A stretch of 64,000 nucleotides of DNA from Dryomyza anilis. Lineage: Eukaryota; Arthropoda; Insecta; Diptera; Dryomyzidae. Positions 12,119 to 23,365 of the stretch are shown piece after piece (the first letter of the stretch is position 1; each line of letters opens with the position of its first letter). Position numbers and translations under genes: made by a program. Location: NCBI GenBank assembly GCA_951804985.1, contig OX638133.1:51074791-51138790 (forward strand), written 5' to 3'. The notes under the pieces are model-generated. The model worked only from the letters and a program-made list of their open reading frames with translations, did no database searches and had not been told where the DNA came from.

Positions 12119-13343
12119 ATGTCCTGTCCATTCTTAAGTTCTTTAAGTTTGAACTATGTTCGAAATTATTCAGAAACTCTTTTTCAAATATATGGTTCTT
12201 TATGTCCTGTCATCGGTAGGAATTTATATTGTGATTCGACCAGGAATTTAAATAAAAGTAGTACTCAGATACTGCCGCCAAATGGAGCAGCCATGCAAAC
12301 GCGAAAATCAACTAATTTTTCACAAAAATCCGCAATTGAGAGTTCACCGGTGAAAAATAAAATAGAAAACTCTGGAAAATTTTTGTACGACAAGTTTTTC
12401 AATGATCAGATAATAAAAAAAAAAATTGATCACTCGTATAGAATTTTCAAAAAAGTCAATCGTCTCGGCAGATCTGGATTATTCCCTCATGCGCTAGAAT
12501 ATACCGAAGAAGAAAAACCTATTACAGTGTGGTGTTCTAACGATTATCTTGGTATGTCATGTCATCCAAAGGTTAAAGAAGCTGTATCAATTGCATTAGA
12601 GAATCACGGAGCTGGTGCCGGTGGCACACGCAACATTGCAGGAAATTCAACTTATCATGAGCGTTTAGAATCACGCATCGCAGAATTGCATCAGAAGGAG
12701 GCTGCTCTACTATTTACTTCGTGTTTTGTAGCCAATGATTCTACTCTTTTCACATTGGCAAAAATGCTTCCTAATTGTCATATTCTGTCAGACTCATTAA
12801 ATCACGCATCTATGATTCAAGGAATTCGTAATAGCGGCGCTATTAAGCATATTTTTAGACACAATGACGTTGATCATTTACGCAATATATTACAAACTAT
12901 TGATACAAATATTCCTAAAATAGTAGCGTTTGAAACAGTGCATTCGATGTCTGGTGCGATCTCACCATTAAAAGATTTGCTTAATGTTGCACACGAATAC
13001 GGATGTATTACTTTTGTAGATGAAGTGCATGCCGTTGGATTATATGGTGAGCATGGAGCCGGAGTAGGTGAGGCAGAGGATCAATTGGATAAAATGGATG
13101 TAATATCCGGGACATTAGGTAAAGCTTTTGGAAATGTCGGAGGTTATATAGCTGGATCGTCCAATTTAATTGATATGATTAGATCATATGCTGCTGGATT
13201 TATATTCACAACCTCGCTTCCACCTACCGTACTATGTGGAGCATACGAAGCCATTAACATTTTGAGTTCCGAAGAGGGCCAACAATTACGTTTCCGACAT
13301 CAGAACAAAGTAAAATATTTAAAATATTTGTTACAAAGAGAAG
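12119..13343 (+). CDS. Alas: 5-aminolevulinate synthase, exon 1 (residues 1-409)
   Basis: Alas condenses glycine and succinyl-CoA to 5-aminolevulinate, the PLP-dependent first step of haem synthesis, in the mitochondrial matrix. I chose ATG 12119 because it opens MSCPFLS, a heme regulatory CP motif; a second CP is at residues 29-30 (SLCPVIG). A basic N-terminal targeting region precedes the catalytic core. Visible core motifs are WCSNDYLGM, the glycine loop [14 protein letters not shown] (about 163-176), [11 protein letters not shown] with the PLP-contacting Asp301, and the Schiff-base lysine K335 in GTLGKAFG. The exon ends at a GAAG|GTATGTG donor in phase 1. Spliced to 22842-23245 it gives 1629 nt, or 542 residues, close to fly ALAS length. 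The frame is intact. Confidence 0.96.
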
Positions 13344-13439
13344 GTATGTGTTATTTGATTAACAATCGATTGTATACAATATTAAGGTCCAGTTTTTCAG
13401 TGAAAGTTTAAATTATCCCCAATTTTAAAATGTCTATAG

Positions 13440-13606
13440 TTTGGACTGCGAGCCGAAATGTCCACGCTTAAAGTCTGGACTGGGGCTACCAACTTCTTTT
13501 CATAGAAAACATTTTCTATACCGCGTTAGCTCTCGGCAGTTAATAGTAAAACATTGTCTATGAAATGCTCTCACCCGCCGTTCAGATTCGGCATTAAACT
13601 GTACAC
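13440..13606 (+). repeat. SINE copy, 5' truncated
   Basis: ggactgcgagccgaaatgtcc, then tggactggggctacc and ttttcatagaaaacatttt, match the SINE head at 34371-34489 in reverse orientation. The end (gccgttcagattcggcatt, then aaactgt) matches the tail seen at 25405-25556 and 35640. The A-box part is missing and the B box is degraded. Confidence 0.7.
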
Positions 13607-13904
13607 TAGGAAAACAAAGATGGTTACCAGAAATATCACAGACCTAAATATCAACTTATTTACAAAATATTTAGATCGTCTTTGAGACAACCATCTCTCA
13701 AACATCCGTCAAATACAATAAATATTGCTAGCAACAATCTTTCAAATTTACGATTACGTACACTCTCTGAAATTTATTGTTATTTCCGACAATATTGTAA
13801 GTCCGTAAAGTTAAATTCGTCGCGAACTTAGCGGATACACAAACCATAGAAATTTAACAGTGCTTTGTAAAGATACTGTTAACCATAGTGATTGTGCTCT
13901 TTAG

Positions 13905-16520
13905 GTCAAAATTCCCGAACTCTGAAATACTGGTCGGTATCAAAATTGGTATCATTAAATGAATTCAATTCAAAACGTATTATGACTCGGTTACGCACTA
14001 TGATAAATGTGGAACCAGTGATAATTAAGTGACTTTTTAGCCGTATGTCTACCATATATGTTAAAATTCCCGAACCCTGAAATACAGGACAGTATCAAAA
14101 TTGGTATCATTAAATAGGTAATTGAATTACCTTCAAAACGTATTAAGACTCGTTAACGCAATATGGTAAATGTGGAACCAGTGACTAATTAAGTGACTTT
14201 TAGGCCGTATATCTACTATTTATGTTAAAATTCCCTAATTCTGAAATACCTGCCGGTATCAGGATCAGTATCGTTAGAAAGGTAATTGAATTACCTTTAA
14301 AACGTATTATGACTCGTTAACGCACTATGATAAATCTGGAAGCAGTGACTAATTAAGTGATTTTTTAGCCGTATGTCTACCATATATGTTAAAATTCCCA
14401 AACTCTGAAATACCGGACGGTATCAAAATTGGTATCATTAAATAGGTAATTGAATTACCTTCAAAACGTATTATGACTCGTTAACTCACTATGATAAATG
14501 TGGAACCAGTGACCATATAAGTAAAGTTTGACATGTGACCTTGAATTTTAGGTCAAAATTCCCGAACTCTGAAGTACGGTATCAAAATTGGTATCATTAA
14601 ATAGGTAATTGAATTACCTTCAAAACGTATTATGACTCGTTAACGACTATGATAAATGTGGAACTAGTGACTGTTTAAGTGACTTTTTAGCCGTATATCT
14701 ACCATTTATGTTAAAATTCCCGAACTCTGAAATACCTGCCGGTATCAGAATTAGTATCGTTAGAAAGGTAATTGAATTACCTTTAAAACGTATTATGACT
14801 CGTTAACGCACTATGAAAATTTAAAACTCAGAACATATTTATTTAGTTAGATATGTAAAATTGTTGTATCTGTACGGAGACTTTATGGAGTCAGTGTATA
14901 TTTAAAAAAAAATTAAGAGCGATAAGAGAATTGTGATAAATTACTATCTCGACACACTTTTTAGGTTACAAAAATGTATTTTTAATTTTTTGCAAAAATT
15001 AATATCTGGACAAAGATTTTTTAACACTTATGATATTTTACTTTCTGATAAAGTTTGCATCTGTAGCATGTCAAAATCGTGCGAAAAATTGCGATATGAA
15101 GCACCAAAATCAAACTTTTGCAACTATGACTAAATTTTTTGCAAAATGTCGACGTGTACGGAAATTTCTGAGCACGCAGCAAGAATCAGGTGAACAAAAT
15201 TAACCAGAAATAATAGGTTTCATTCCAGATTAAACCTACAATCCTCAATTTGCAGAACAGTATAATTAAAAACGATTAAATTAAAAGTGTAAACTTTAAA
15301 ATTTAAAGTGCACTATTTCTCGGTGTATACTTGTTAGATCTGAAACTAAAAGTCAACATTTTACTGTATGAATTAAAAAATTTGAATAAATAAAATATCT
15401 CAGAGTTCGGGAATTCGATTTAAAGTGTACTCATCCGGCTAAATAGTCACTTAATTAGTCACTGGTTACACATTTAACATAGTGAGTTAACGAGCCAGGT
15501 AATTCAATTACCCATTTACTGATACCAATTTTGATACCGTCCGGTATTTCAGAGTTCGGGAATTTTGGCCTAAATTCAAGGTCCCATGTCAAATTTTACT
15601 TATATGGTCATAGATTCTACAGTTTTCATAGTGCGTTAACGAGTCATAATACGTTTTAAAGGTAATTCAATTACCTTTCTAACGATACTAATCCTGATAC
15701 CGGCAGTTATTTCAGAGTTCGGGAATTTTAACAAACGTATTACGACTCGTTAACGCACTATGAAAACTATAGAATCTGTGACCATATAAGTAAAATTTGA
15801 CATGTGAACTCTGAAATACCGGACGGTATCAAAATTGGTATCATTAAATAGGTAATTGAATTACCTTTAAAACGTATTATGACTCGTTAACGCACTATGA
15901 TAAACGTGAAATCAGTGACTAATTAAGTGACTTTTAAGCCGTATGTCTACCATTTATGTTAAAATTCTCGAACTCTGAAATACCTGCCGATATCAGGATT
16001 AGTATCGTTAGAAAGGTAATTGAATTACCTTTAAAATGTATTATGACTCGTTAACGCACTATGAAATCCGTAGAATCTGTGACCATATAAGTAAAATTTA
16101 ACATGTGACCTTGAATTTTAGGTCAAAATTCCCGAACTCTGAAATACCTGCCGGTATCTGGATTGGTATCGTTAGAAAGGTAATTGAATTACCTTCAAAA
16201 TGTATTATGACTCGTTAACGCACTATGATAAATGTGAAACCAGTGACTAATTAAGTGACTTTTTAGCCGTATGTCTACCATTTATTTAAAATTCCCGAAC
16301 TCTAATATACCTGCCGGTATCAGGATTAGTATCGTTAGAAAGGTAATTGAATTACCTTTAAAACGTGTTATGACTCGTTCACACACTATGGTAAAAATTC
16401 CCAAACTCTGAAGTACCGGACGGTATCAAAATTGGTATCATTAAATAGGTAATCAAAACGTATTATGACTCGTTAACGACTATGATAAATGTGGAACCAG
16501 TGACTGTTTAAAGTCCTTGA
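13905..16520. repeat. About 160-bp satellite array with an internal inversion
   Basis: The landmark cccgaactctgaaatacc recurs at about 13914, 14069, 14233, 14397, 14560 and 14718, a period of 155-164 bp. Monomers share taattgaattacctt, acgtattatgactcgttaac and gtgactttttagccgtatg. Between about 15391 and 15735 the same monomers run in the opposite orientation (cagagttcgggaatttt). From about 15736 the forward orientation resumes to about 16510. A non-repeat spacer occupies about 14836-15390. The array lies inside the Alas intron and is non-coding. Confidence 0.9.
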
Positions 16521-16739
16521 AGTTAAATTCGTCGCGAACTTAGAGGAGACACAAACCACAAAATTTTAACAGAGGTATGTTAACCGTCAGTTAAACGTAA
16601 TGTACCTTTCATTAATCATTTTAAAAAATTATTAAATATGTTTATCGAATGGACATAAAAACGGTCACCGTTTTTAAAACTCCAATGTACTACCTTTTAA
16701 ATATATTAGGTCCCGTTAGTAAATAGTCATCGCAACTCG

Positions 16740-17735
16740 ACAGTAACTTCAGCATGATGACCTTTTCACTTGGGATAATCAATTTTCAAAAAATATTTAA
16801 AAATGTCAGGCGTATCGATCCGGTATTGGCGGTCATATTTTTATAAAGTCCTATTCAGTACATAATCAACGTATTAGGTTAAGTTAGTGCACAACACCCC
16901 GGACTGGTCAGTGGCCACTTCATCATGATGGCTTTTTTTTCATCATATTTGACCAATTTTCAAAAAATAATTAAAAATATCAGGCGTATCGATCCGGTAT
17001 TGGCGGTCATATTTTTGAAAAGCTCTATTCAGTACCTAATCAACGTATTAGGTTAAGTTAGTGCACAAGACTCCCGGACTGGACAGTAGCCACTCATCAT
17101 GATGGCTTTTTTCATCATATTTGACCAATTTTCAAAAAATAATTAAAAATATCAGGCGTATCGATCCGGTATTGGCGGTCATATTTTTGAAAAGCCCTAT
17201 TTAGTACCTACTCAACGTATTAGGTTAAGTTAGTGCACAAGACTCCCTGACTGGCCAGTGTCCACTTCATCATGATGGCTTTTTTATATCCTACACTAAG
17301 AGTGAAAGGGTATATTCAGTTTGATACGCCGTTTGTAACACCCTGAAGAAAGCATCTCCGGTATGGAAAAGTATATATATTCTTGATCGGCTTAGACCGA
17401 CTATAATTTTGATAATACTAACTATCATAATAACACCTACTTTAAATTTTCCCATGTAATCTAACCTTCCCAACTGGTTCATTTTTTTTCATCATATTTG
17501 ACCAATTTTCAAAAAATAATTCAAAATATCAGGCTTACCGATCCGGTATTGGCGGTCACATTTTTGAAAAGGCCTATTCAGTACCTAATTAACGTATTAG
17601 GTTTAGTTAGTGCACAAGATTACCGGACTGGTCAGTGGCCACTTCATCATGATGGCCTTTTTCATTTTTTTTTCATCATATTTAACCAATTTTCAAAAAA
17701 TAATTAAAATCGTCAGGCGTATCGATCCGGTATTG
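16740..17735 (+). repeat. About 173-bp satellite array
   Basis: ggcgtatcgatccggtattg or close variants occur at about 16809, 16983, 17156, 17532 and 17716. The spacing is 173-184 bp except for one interval of 376 bp, which holds a 203-bp insertion (17285-17484). Each monomer also carries tattaggttaagttagtgca and cttcatcatgatgg. Non-coding. Confidence 0.9.
17285..17484 (-). mobile_element. Family-C element, internally deleted, inserted in the 173-bp array
   Basis: In reverse complement it starts aaccagttgggaaggtta and ends ttagtgtaggatata, the two ends of the 10058-11877 family. Most of the middle is deleted, joining ggtctaagccga directly to tcaagaatatatatac. Subtracting it restores the 173-bp periodicity of the host array. 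Confidence 0.8.
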
Positions 17736-18304
17736 GTTAACTAATTTGGAGTGGTGTGGAAAGCCCAGCCCTTATCTTAGACCTCAGTTAGTCGCTGAAA
17801 TTCAGAGGTCACCATCTATGGCTTGGTGACCTAAATTCACAAAACATGGCGTTCACAAACCACATCCAATAGTGGTGTTATATGGGAAAATTTTGCAAAT
17901 GATCGTAACCTGTCCATTTTAAATGATGGGTAGTCTACACTATTTAGCACACGAAACACATTAACAGCGGTGGACGTAGCGATGGCCAGCACATACCCTC
18001 TACGTTGGCCTGCTCTTGTTTTCCATATACCAATTATTTTGTGCAATAATGAAACACCAAAACAAAAAATGTATATTTTCCGTTTTTTAGATTCCAAGGC
18101 AGATTGGTCTTTGTTTTAGAAAAAAAACAGTTTATTTCAATGCAATGCTTTCTGAAACCTCGAACCTAAATAAAGAAGCAGCCGTGATAAAGAAACTTTT
18201 AAGAATGTCTGAAAATGAATCCATTCCCATTAGTAGAAAACCAGAAAAACGTTAAAGCTCGGTTTGTTTTAACTCTGAAATTGGAAAATTAATACGATTA
18301 ATAA
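17736..18304 (-). other. Unassigned intronic stretch with an 86-codon minus ORF
   Basis: After the satellite array ends at about 17735 the sequence becomes less AT-rich. A minus-strand frame from 18097 to 17837 is open, with a mixed composition including GQRRGYVLAIATSTAVNVF. I recognise no family. It could be a captured or old coding fragment or chance; no splice or promoter signal is clear. Confidence 0.25.
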
Positions 18305-19027
18305 CTGTGACAGACATCTGGTATTCATACCATAGTATTTGAAATACCAGATGTGTGTCTCAAATTATTATAATATTTTTGTGGTATTCCTTGATTTCAT
18401 TGTAGTATTTGGCTGGTACAAATACCATGAAACTATTCGTAGTATTTTTGTAGTTTTCAATTAAACACAAACAAATTTTAAAATCTTTCCGAAAGCTTTT
18501 TGTCAAAAGAGCTGTTTGTACTGAAATGTCATAATAAATTCCAAAAAATAAATAAATTATTTGAAATTGTTTTTCAAAATTTTATTGAAAAATAAATGTT
18601 AGAAACTGAACTGCATTTAACTGCATTTAATTGGCAGCACAAAAAAACATAATGACCACTACTTTGCAAATTTCAATGTAGTAAAGCTACAATATTAACA
18701 AAAAATATAAGTGTCCACTGAGGATCTGCAAGTAAAGGAAACCTATCGCGTAAAAAAACGTGGTTTTCACTGTTATTGGAAGTCTGTAATAGAAAAACAA
18801 AAAATAAATATTGTCACGACCTTCTAAAAATAGTGATCTTTACAGCTGACTAGAATAAAATATTTTCTAGTAACCGTGGTACCCAACAAAAATGAAAATG
18901 CTGTAATATTTCTTTTGCATAGTTTTATTTACTACGCAAACTATACTACGTTATGTCTGTCACCTATCTGGTATTTAGAATATTATAGTATTGTTATTAT
19001 AATAACTTTACTAGATGTCTGTCTCAG
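18305..19027. mobile_element. 723-bp TIR element (CTGTGACAGACATCTGGTA)
   Basis: Left end CTGTGACAGACATCTGGTA (18305-18323) and reverse complement of the right end CTGAGACAGACATCTAGTA (19009-19027) match at 17 of 19 positions. Related motifs (ctggtatt, accagatgtgtgtct) recur inside near both ends as subterminal repeats. No transposase is present. It abuts the start of the LINE fragment, so it may have inserted at or near that element's broken 5' end. Confidence 0.7.
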
Positions 19028-21940
19028 GTATAAAATACCAAGCATGGAAAATATTTAAAAGAACAAGAAATATATCGAATGCGATCAACTATAGAAGGAC
19101 ATGTGGCAGAGTCAAATGGTCTTGTAAGCAACCCAATAAACTAACATGGGATAATTTTTTAAATTCACTAAATCCTACGTTGGACATTCGTACTTTATGG
19201 AAAAAAATAAAAAATATTAGATGCAGGTCAATATCAAGTTATCCTACTATTTTGGATAATGGTGCTGTGTCGGCCTACCCGGAATGTATTGTTAATGCAT
19301 TTCCTATGCTATGGGGATCCATAGGTTCTGACAGTTCATTTAAACCTGAACTAATTTTGGAAAAAGACAATATTGACATTGACAACATGCTCGTTAATGG
19401 TAATGAATTCGATCATTTGACTAATTGCGTAAGCTTCGCCGAGCTAAATATTGAATTTAAATCTGCCAAAAATCTGCAAATTATACAGCAACATCTTAAA
19501 CTGCGGGACATATCCACATAACTGGAAACACGCGTGTCTAATACCAATTCGAAAATCAGGGAAACATCAAAATTTACTCGAGGGGTACCGCCCAATGTCG
19601 CTTCTTCCTGTTTTGTTTAAACTATTAGACAAGATAATTATCAAGAGAATTTGAAAATGTGCAAAAACTAAATTGCTTGCAGAGCAGCACGTTTTTTTTA
19701 CCTAACCATGGTGTCCACACATTATGTCATACTCTCGAGACAAATATAGAAATAAAAATATATTAGAAAAAAGACATAATTCAATTCATTTTATAAAATA
19801 ATTAAAAACCAAAAAATTTTCTAAAGCTAATTCTGTCCTTTTTATTGCGGAGAATCACGGTAAATGGATATTTTTCACGAAGCCTCAATTTAGAAAATGG
19901 AATACCTCAAGGTTATCCACTATCAGTGGTGTTATATAATGTTTATGCAAACACATTCAGCCTAACCAATAAACGAAATAAAGTCGACTCTTAAGATAGT
20001 ATCAGCTTTTCCGACAATGTTCTCTAATATTTATTTGTCTTTAAAGTCGATATTTTTTCGTTTATTGGTTAGGCTGATTACAAAATCCATTAGACACACA
20101 GTCGGCATAGATATTATTGGTGTATATGCAGATAATATCATTGCGCTAGCGTCAGGTATAGCAGTAGAAATTAATAGACGTCTTAATCATTCAGGCAATA
20201 AAAACAGGAGCAGTTATTCCACCTAATAAAGCTGAAGCGATTCACATATGCGGCAGATATAAATGTATATAAATAGAAACACAAATATTGAAATAAAATA
20301 TAAACTAAGAATTCTTGGAATTATATTTCAAAAAAATTCGTTTTGGAACGAACAAACTAAAAACATAGTAATGAAGCTTAACAAAATTAACAATTTGCTT
20401 AAAGTAATCTGTTCAAGTAAAAAAGGTCCACACATAGAACAGTCATTTGTCGTGATTTGACAGAAGGTGTCATCCAGCATTGTCTTACAATGCACAGTGT
20501 GCCCAAACGCTCTTAAATCGGGTGAAATTCAGTATTGTCGAAACCACTCAACCGATTTTAAAAATTTAAAAAGTATTGCACAGAGAAAACTTGAGAGAAC
20601 TTAAGTTTTAAAATTGGTGTTTTATCTTTAATGTTAATGGAGATAAATATCGGTAAAGTTGAGATTTTTTTTAATGAATATTTTTTCAATAATTGTAAAA
20701 AATCCATAAATTCTCCGATTTTCAAAATTCTTTTGTTTATGAAAAGCTTATATTGAGATCTAAAGAACATGTGCTTACTTGAGAAAATATCTTGATTAGT
20801 TTTAAAGATATACATGAACATGATTTTTTTTTAATTTTTGAAGATTACATATTTATGAATAGATTTTACATTTTATCATGAAATCAAAATAATTGTATGG
20901 AACTTTTATAAACAATTAACACATTAATCATAAACTGAAAACCCTTTTTAAATATCTCAAGTTTTCTCTGTACAACACTTTTTAAATTTTTAAAATCGGT
21001 TGAGTGGTTCCGACAATACTGAATTTCACCCGATTTAAGAGCGTTTGGGCACACTGTGCAATGTACGGTTGGACATCTCAGACGAACAGAAACAAAATAA
21101 ATGCAGCTCTAAATAGGTGTTTCAGAAAAGCGGCAGGCATCCTAGTTCCAACACCAGGTGACGCCCTACGAATAGAAGCAGGATATATCAGCTTTGGTTG
21201 GATGCTTCAAAACAGGTCAATAAATCTCTCTGCAAAATCAATTACCATATCAACATATGCCCTTCATGAACCAATATGGTCGCTATTGGGAAAAGATATT
21301 GATTCCAATTATAAAAAACAACTTTTTTTTCGAAGCAATGACAAAATTCGAACCAAAAATGACATTATTCACCGATGGTTCTTTTTTTGGATGTCACAAC
21401 ATCTTTCGCAGTGATAAAGCAATTGTCTACAAAAAATTTCATGACTATATCGCAGGGGCTTTTACCAACCAATTCGGGCATTTTCAAAAAGTTCAAAAAG
21501 CTGTAAAATTCGCAGTTGCATCCAAATGCAGGACGGTCATTTGCTGTGATAGCCGAAGTGTAGTTAAGACATTACAAATGTTATGATTTTGTCATCTCTG
21601 GCCTTGACATAAATGTGCAAATAAAATTACTTTTTATACCTGGACATGTTGGTATTCTTGGGAACGAATACGCGGATATAACAGCAAAAAACACAATATC
21701 GATACCTCTTATTAACTTGATCCCATGTCTACCTGGAATGTCTCTACGTCTTTCATACGGCAACATAATCCTAAAACAACAAATCCAAATTATAACACAA
21801 GATTTACTCGTGATGAATCTCTTTTTTTTTTGTTTGCTACGGACAGCGCGTGCCATGTGCAAAACAAAATGTGGAATTGTTTTACCGCGTGTAAAACAAA
21901 ATGTGGAATTGTTTTAAGACTTGTTCGTTTTTACTGTTGA
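19028..21940 (+). pseudogene. I-type LINE ORF2 remnant (RT plus RNase H)
   Basis: The order is a linker region (19019-19521), RT fingers (LLEGYRPMSLLPVLFKLLDK, about 19577-19640), the block GIPQGYPLSVVLYNV (about 19905), a palm motif reading VYADNIIAL (YADN instead of YADD, about 20110), then thumb (about 20263-20460). A C-terminal RNase H domain follows with LFTDGSFFG (about 21365) and FIPGHVGILGNEYAD (about 21640-21680). RNase H in ORF2 points to the I-like group. Numerous stops, frameshifts, an inverted duplication at 19956-20079 and a MITE at 20491-21058 show it is dead. The endonuclease end is absent. Confidence 0.8.
20491..21058. mobile_element. Transib-like foldback MITE, copy 1
   Basis: The ends are CACAGTGTGCCCAAACGC and its exact inverse, and the inverted arms extend about 100-120 bp (aaatcgggtgaaattcagta, later aaccgattttaaaa). 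It is flanked by a 5-bp duplication CAATG, and removing it rejoins the LINE frame. The CACAGTG start and 5-bp TSD are features of Transib elements, whose ends resemble RAG recombination-signal heptamers. The interior is AT-rich and non-coding. Confidence 0.75.
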
Positions 21941-22037
21941 GTTTTTTCATGCCCAAATACACTTTCTTCAACCAGATACATACTATTCTACAGAGTACTT
22001 GCTATTGTGTTTCCATATGTTGTATTTATATATGCAG

Positions 22038-22165
22038 CCCTAGCACTCCAACGTGTTGCAAACACGAAGTCAGCAGCACAACGAATCGTCGGCAATTTTC
22101 ATTCTCGGGAACAATGTTGTGAGGCTGACTTCGTGTTTGCAACACGTTGGAGCGCTATGGCTAGG
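22038..22165. repeat. Near-perfect inverted repeat (hairpin)
   Basis: The arms at 22038-22075 and 22124-22165 share ctccaacgtgttgcaaacac followed by gaagtcagc in inverted orientation, with a loop of about 48 bp. The right arm has a small insertion near its outer end. It lies between the LINE remnant and the second Transib-like MITE. It may be a tiny foldback element. Confidence 0.8.
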
Positions 22166-22329
22166 TAAAATGACCGATTTCTCATAATTAAATTGGCTAC
22201 CACAACTAAACAAATTGGTTGTATTTATTAAATGTGTGAACTGATACGCGGTGTTGCAACAACTGAATCAGTCGAATGTTGACAGAACTAATTAAAAAAA
22301 AAAGACGGTTTCCCTAACTGATTCGTTCT

Positions 22330-22714
22330 TTGGGTGTACAATCTATGTATAAATATATAAAGTCTTCAAAAATTAAAAAAAAAATCATGTTCCAGTCTAT
22401 ATCTTTAAAACTAATCGAGATATTTTCGCATGTAAGCACATTTTCGCTAGATCTCAATGTAAGATTTTCACAAAAAAAAAAATTTAAAAAGGATAACTTT
22501 TGGATTTTTGACAATTTTTGAAATATTTTTCATGAAAAAAATTTCAACTTTACTGATTTTTATCACCATAACCATTAAAGATACAAACTCTTATTTCAAA
22601 ACTTAAGTTCTCTCAAGTTTTCTCTGAATATAACTTTTTATTTTTTTTAAATCGGTTGAGTTACGAAAATATTAAATTTCACCCGATTTAAGAGCGTTTG
22701 GGCACACTGTTGCA
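22330..22714. mobile_element. Transib-like MITE, copy 2 (truncated)
   Basis: It ends with acccgatttaagagcgtttg followed by ggcacactgt, identical to the end of copy 1. Its interior (tatatctttaaaactaatcg, agatctcaatgtaaga) matches the reverse of the middle of copy 1. Only one terminus is present, so the copy is truncated. Confidence 0.7.
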
Positions 22715-22841
22715 GTCGAAGGCAATGTCTCAGACTTGGTCACAACAAATAATGTGCCCATAAATTTTTAAAATATATTTAACGTTAAGTGTTTTCAAAC
22801 TGCAATACTAAAATACTTATCAAATTAATTTATATTTTTAG

Positions 22842-23245
22842 GTTTCCCGGTAGAAGAATCTCAAAGTCATATTATTCCTATTAAAATCGGTGATCCACTT
22901 AAAACAACACGCATATCTGATCTTCTATTACAGCAACATGGTCATTATATTCAAGCTATTAATTACCCAACTGTAGCACGTGGAGAGGAAAAACTGCGTT
23001 TGGCTCCAACACCATTTCACACACGGGAAATGATAAATACTCTAGTCGTCGATATGAAGAAAATTTGGGATTTATTAGAACTTCCCCTCAATAGACTAAC
23101 GTGTTTTAAACAATGTTCTTTTTGTAACAAAACAGATAATCAATATAATGAAGATTACGAAGAAATGGGAATTAATACTATTAACTGTCATATTAAAGAT
23201 TGTCCCAAAGTAATTGGTAAAGTTTCTATGTCAGCAGAAGCTTAA
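22842..23245 (+). CDS. Alas: 5-aminolevulinate synthase, exon 2 (residues 409-542)
   Basis: This terminal exon opens GFPVEESQSHIIPIKIGDP, matching the conserved ALAS C-terminal domain, continues through INYPTVARGEEKLRLAPTPF, and ends at TAA 23243-23245. The acceptor TATATTTTTAG has a good pyrimidine tract and restores phase 1. The C-terminal tail contains several Cys residues (FKQCSFCNKTD, NCHIKDCP). Candidate AATAAA signals lie at about 23531-23542, 290 bp after the stop, beyond an (AT)n tract in the 3' UTR. Confidence 0.96.
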
Positions 23246-23257
23246 TTTGTGACGGAC

Positions 23258-23261
<4 letters not shown>

Positions 23262-23317
<56 letters not shown>

Positions 23318-23329
23318 TATATATATATA

Positions 23330-23362
<33 letters not shown>
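23262..23362. repeat. (TA)n microsatellite in the Alas 3' region
   Basis: About 100 bp of TA repeats with short interruptions (aatatttatat), starting 17 bp after the Alas stop. It probably lies in the 3' UTR. The tract can fold on itself. Confidence 0.95.

Positions 23363-23365
<3 letters not shown>

Larger units (their letters stand above)
13344..22841 (+). other. Alas: Alas intron (9.5 kb, repeat-filled)
   Basis: The intron is bounded by GTATGTG at 13344 and TATATTTTTAG at 22841. The reading frame is preserved across the junction (G + GT, glycine). It contains a SINE, two satellite-like arrays (about 160-bp and 173-bp periods), a family-C insert, a 723-bp TIR element, an I-type LINE and two Transib-like MITE copies. 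Everything in it is repeat-derived or unassigned; no other host exon was recognised. Confidence 0.9.

Noticed and set aside
13344..13411. Read-through of Alas exon 1 to the stop at 13411
   Set aside because: A consensus GTATGTG donor at 13344 and the in-phase exon at 22842 with the conserved C-terminus show this is intron sequence.
13905..17735. CRISPR-like array (regular repeats and spacers)
   Set aside because: The units are whole 160- and 173-bp satellites with no distinct unique spacers, and the genome is eukaryotic with a spliced gene around them.
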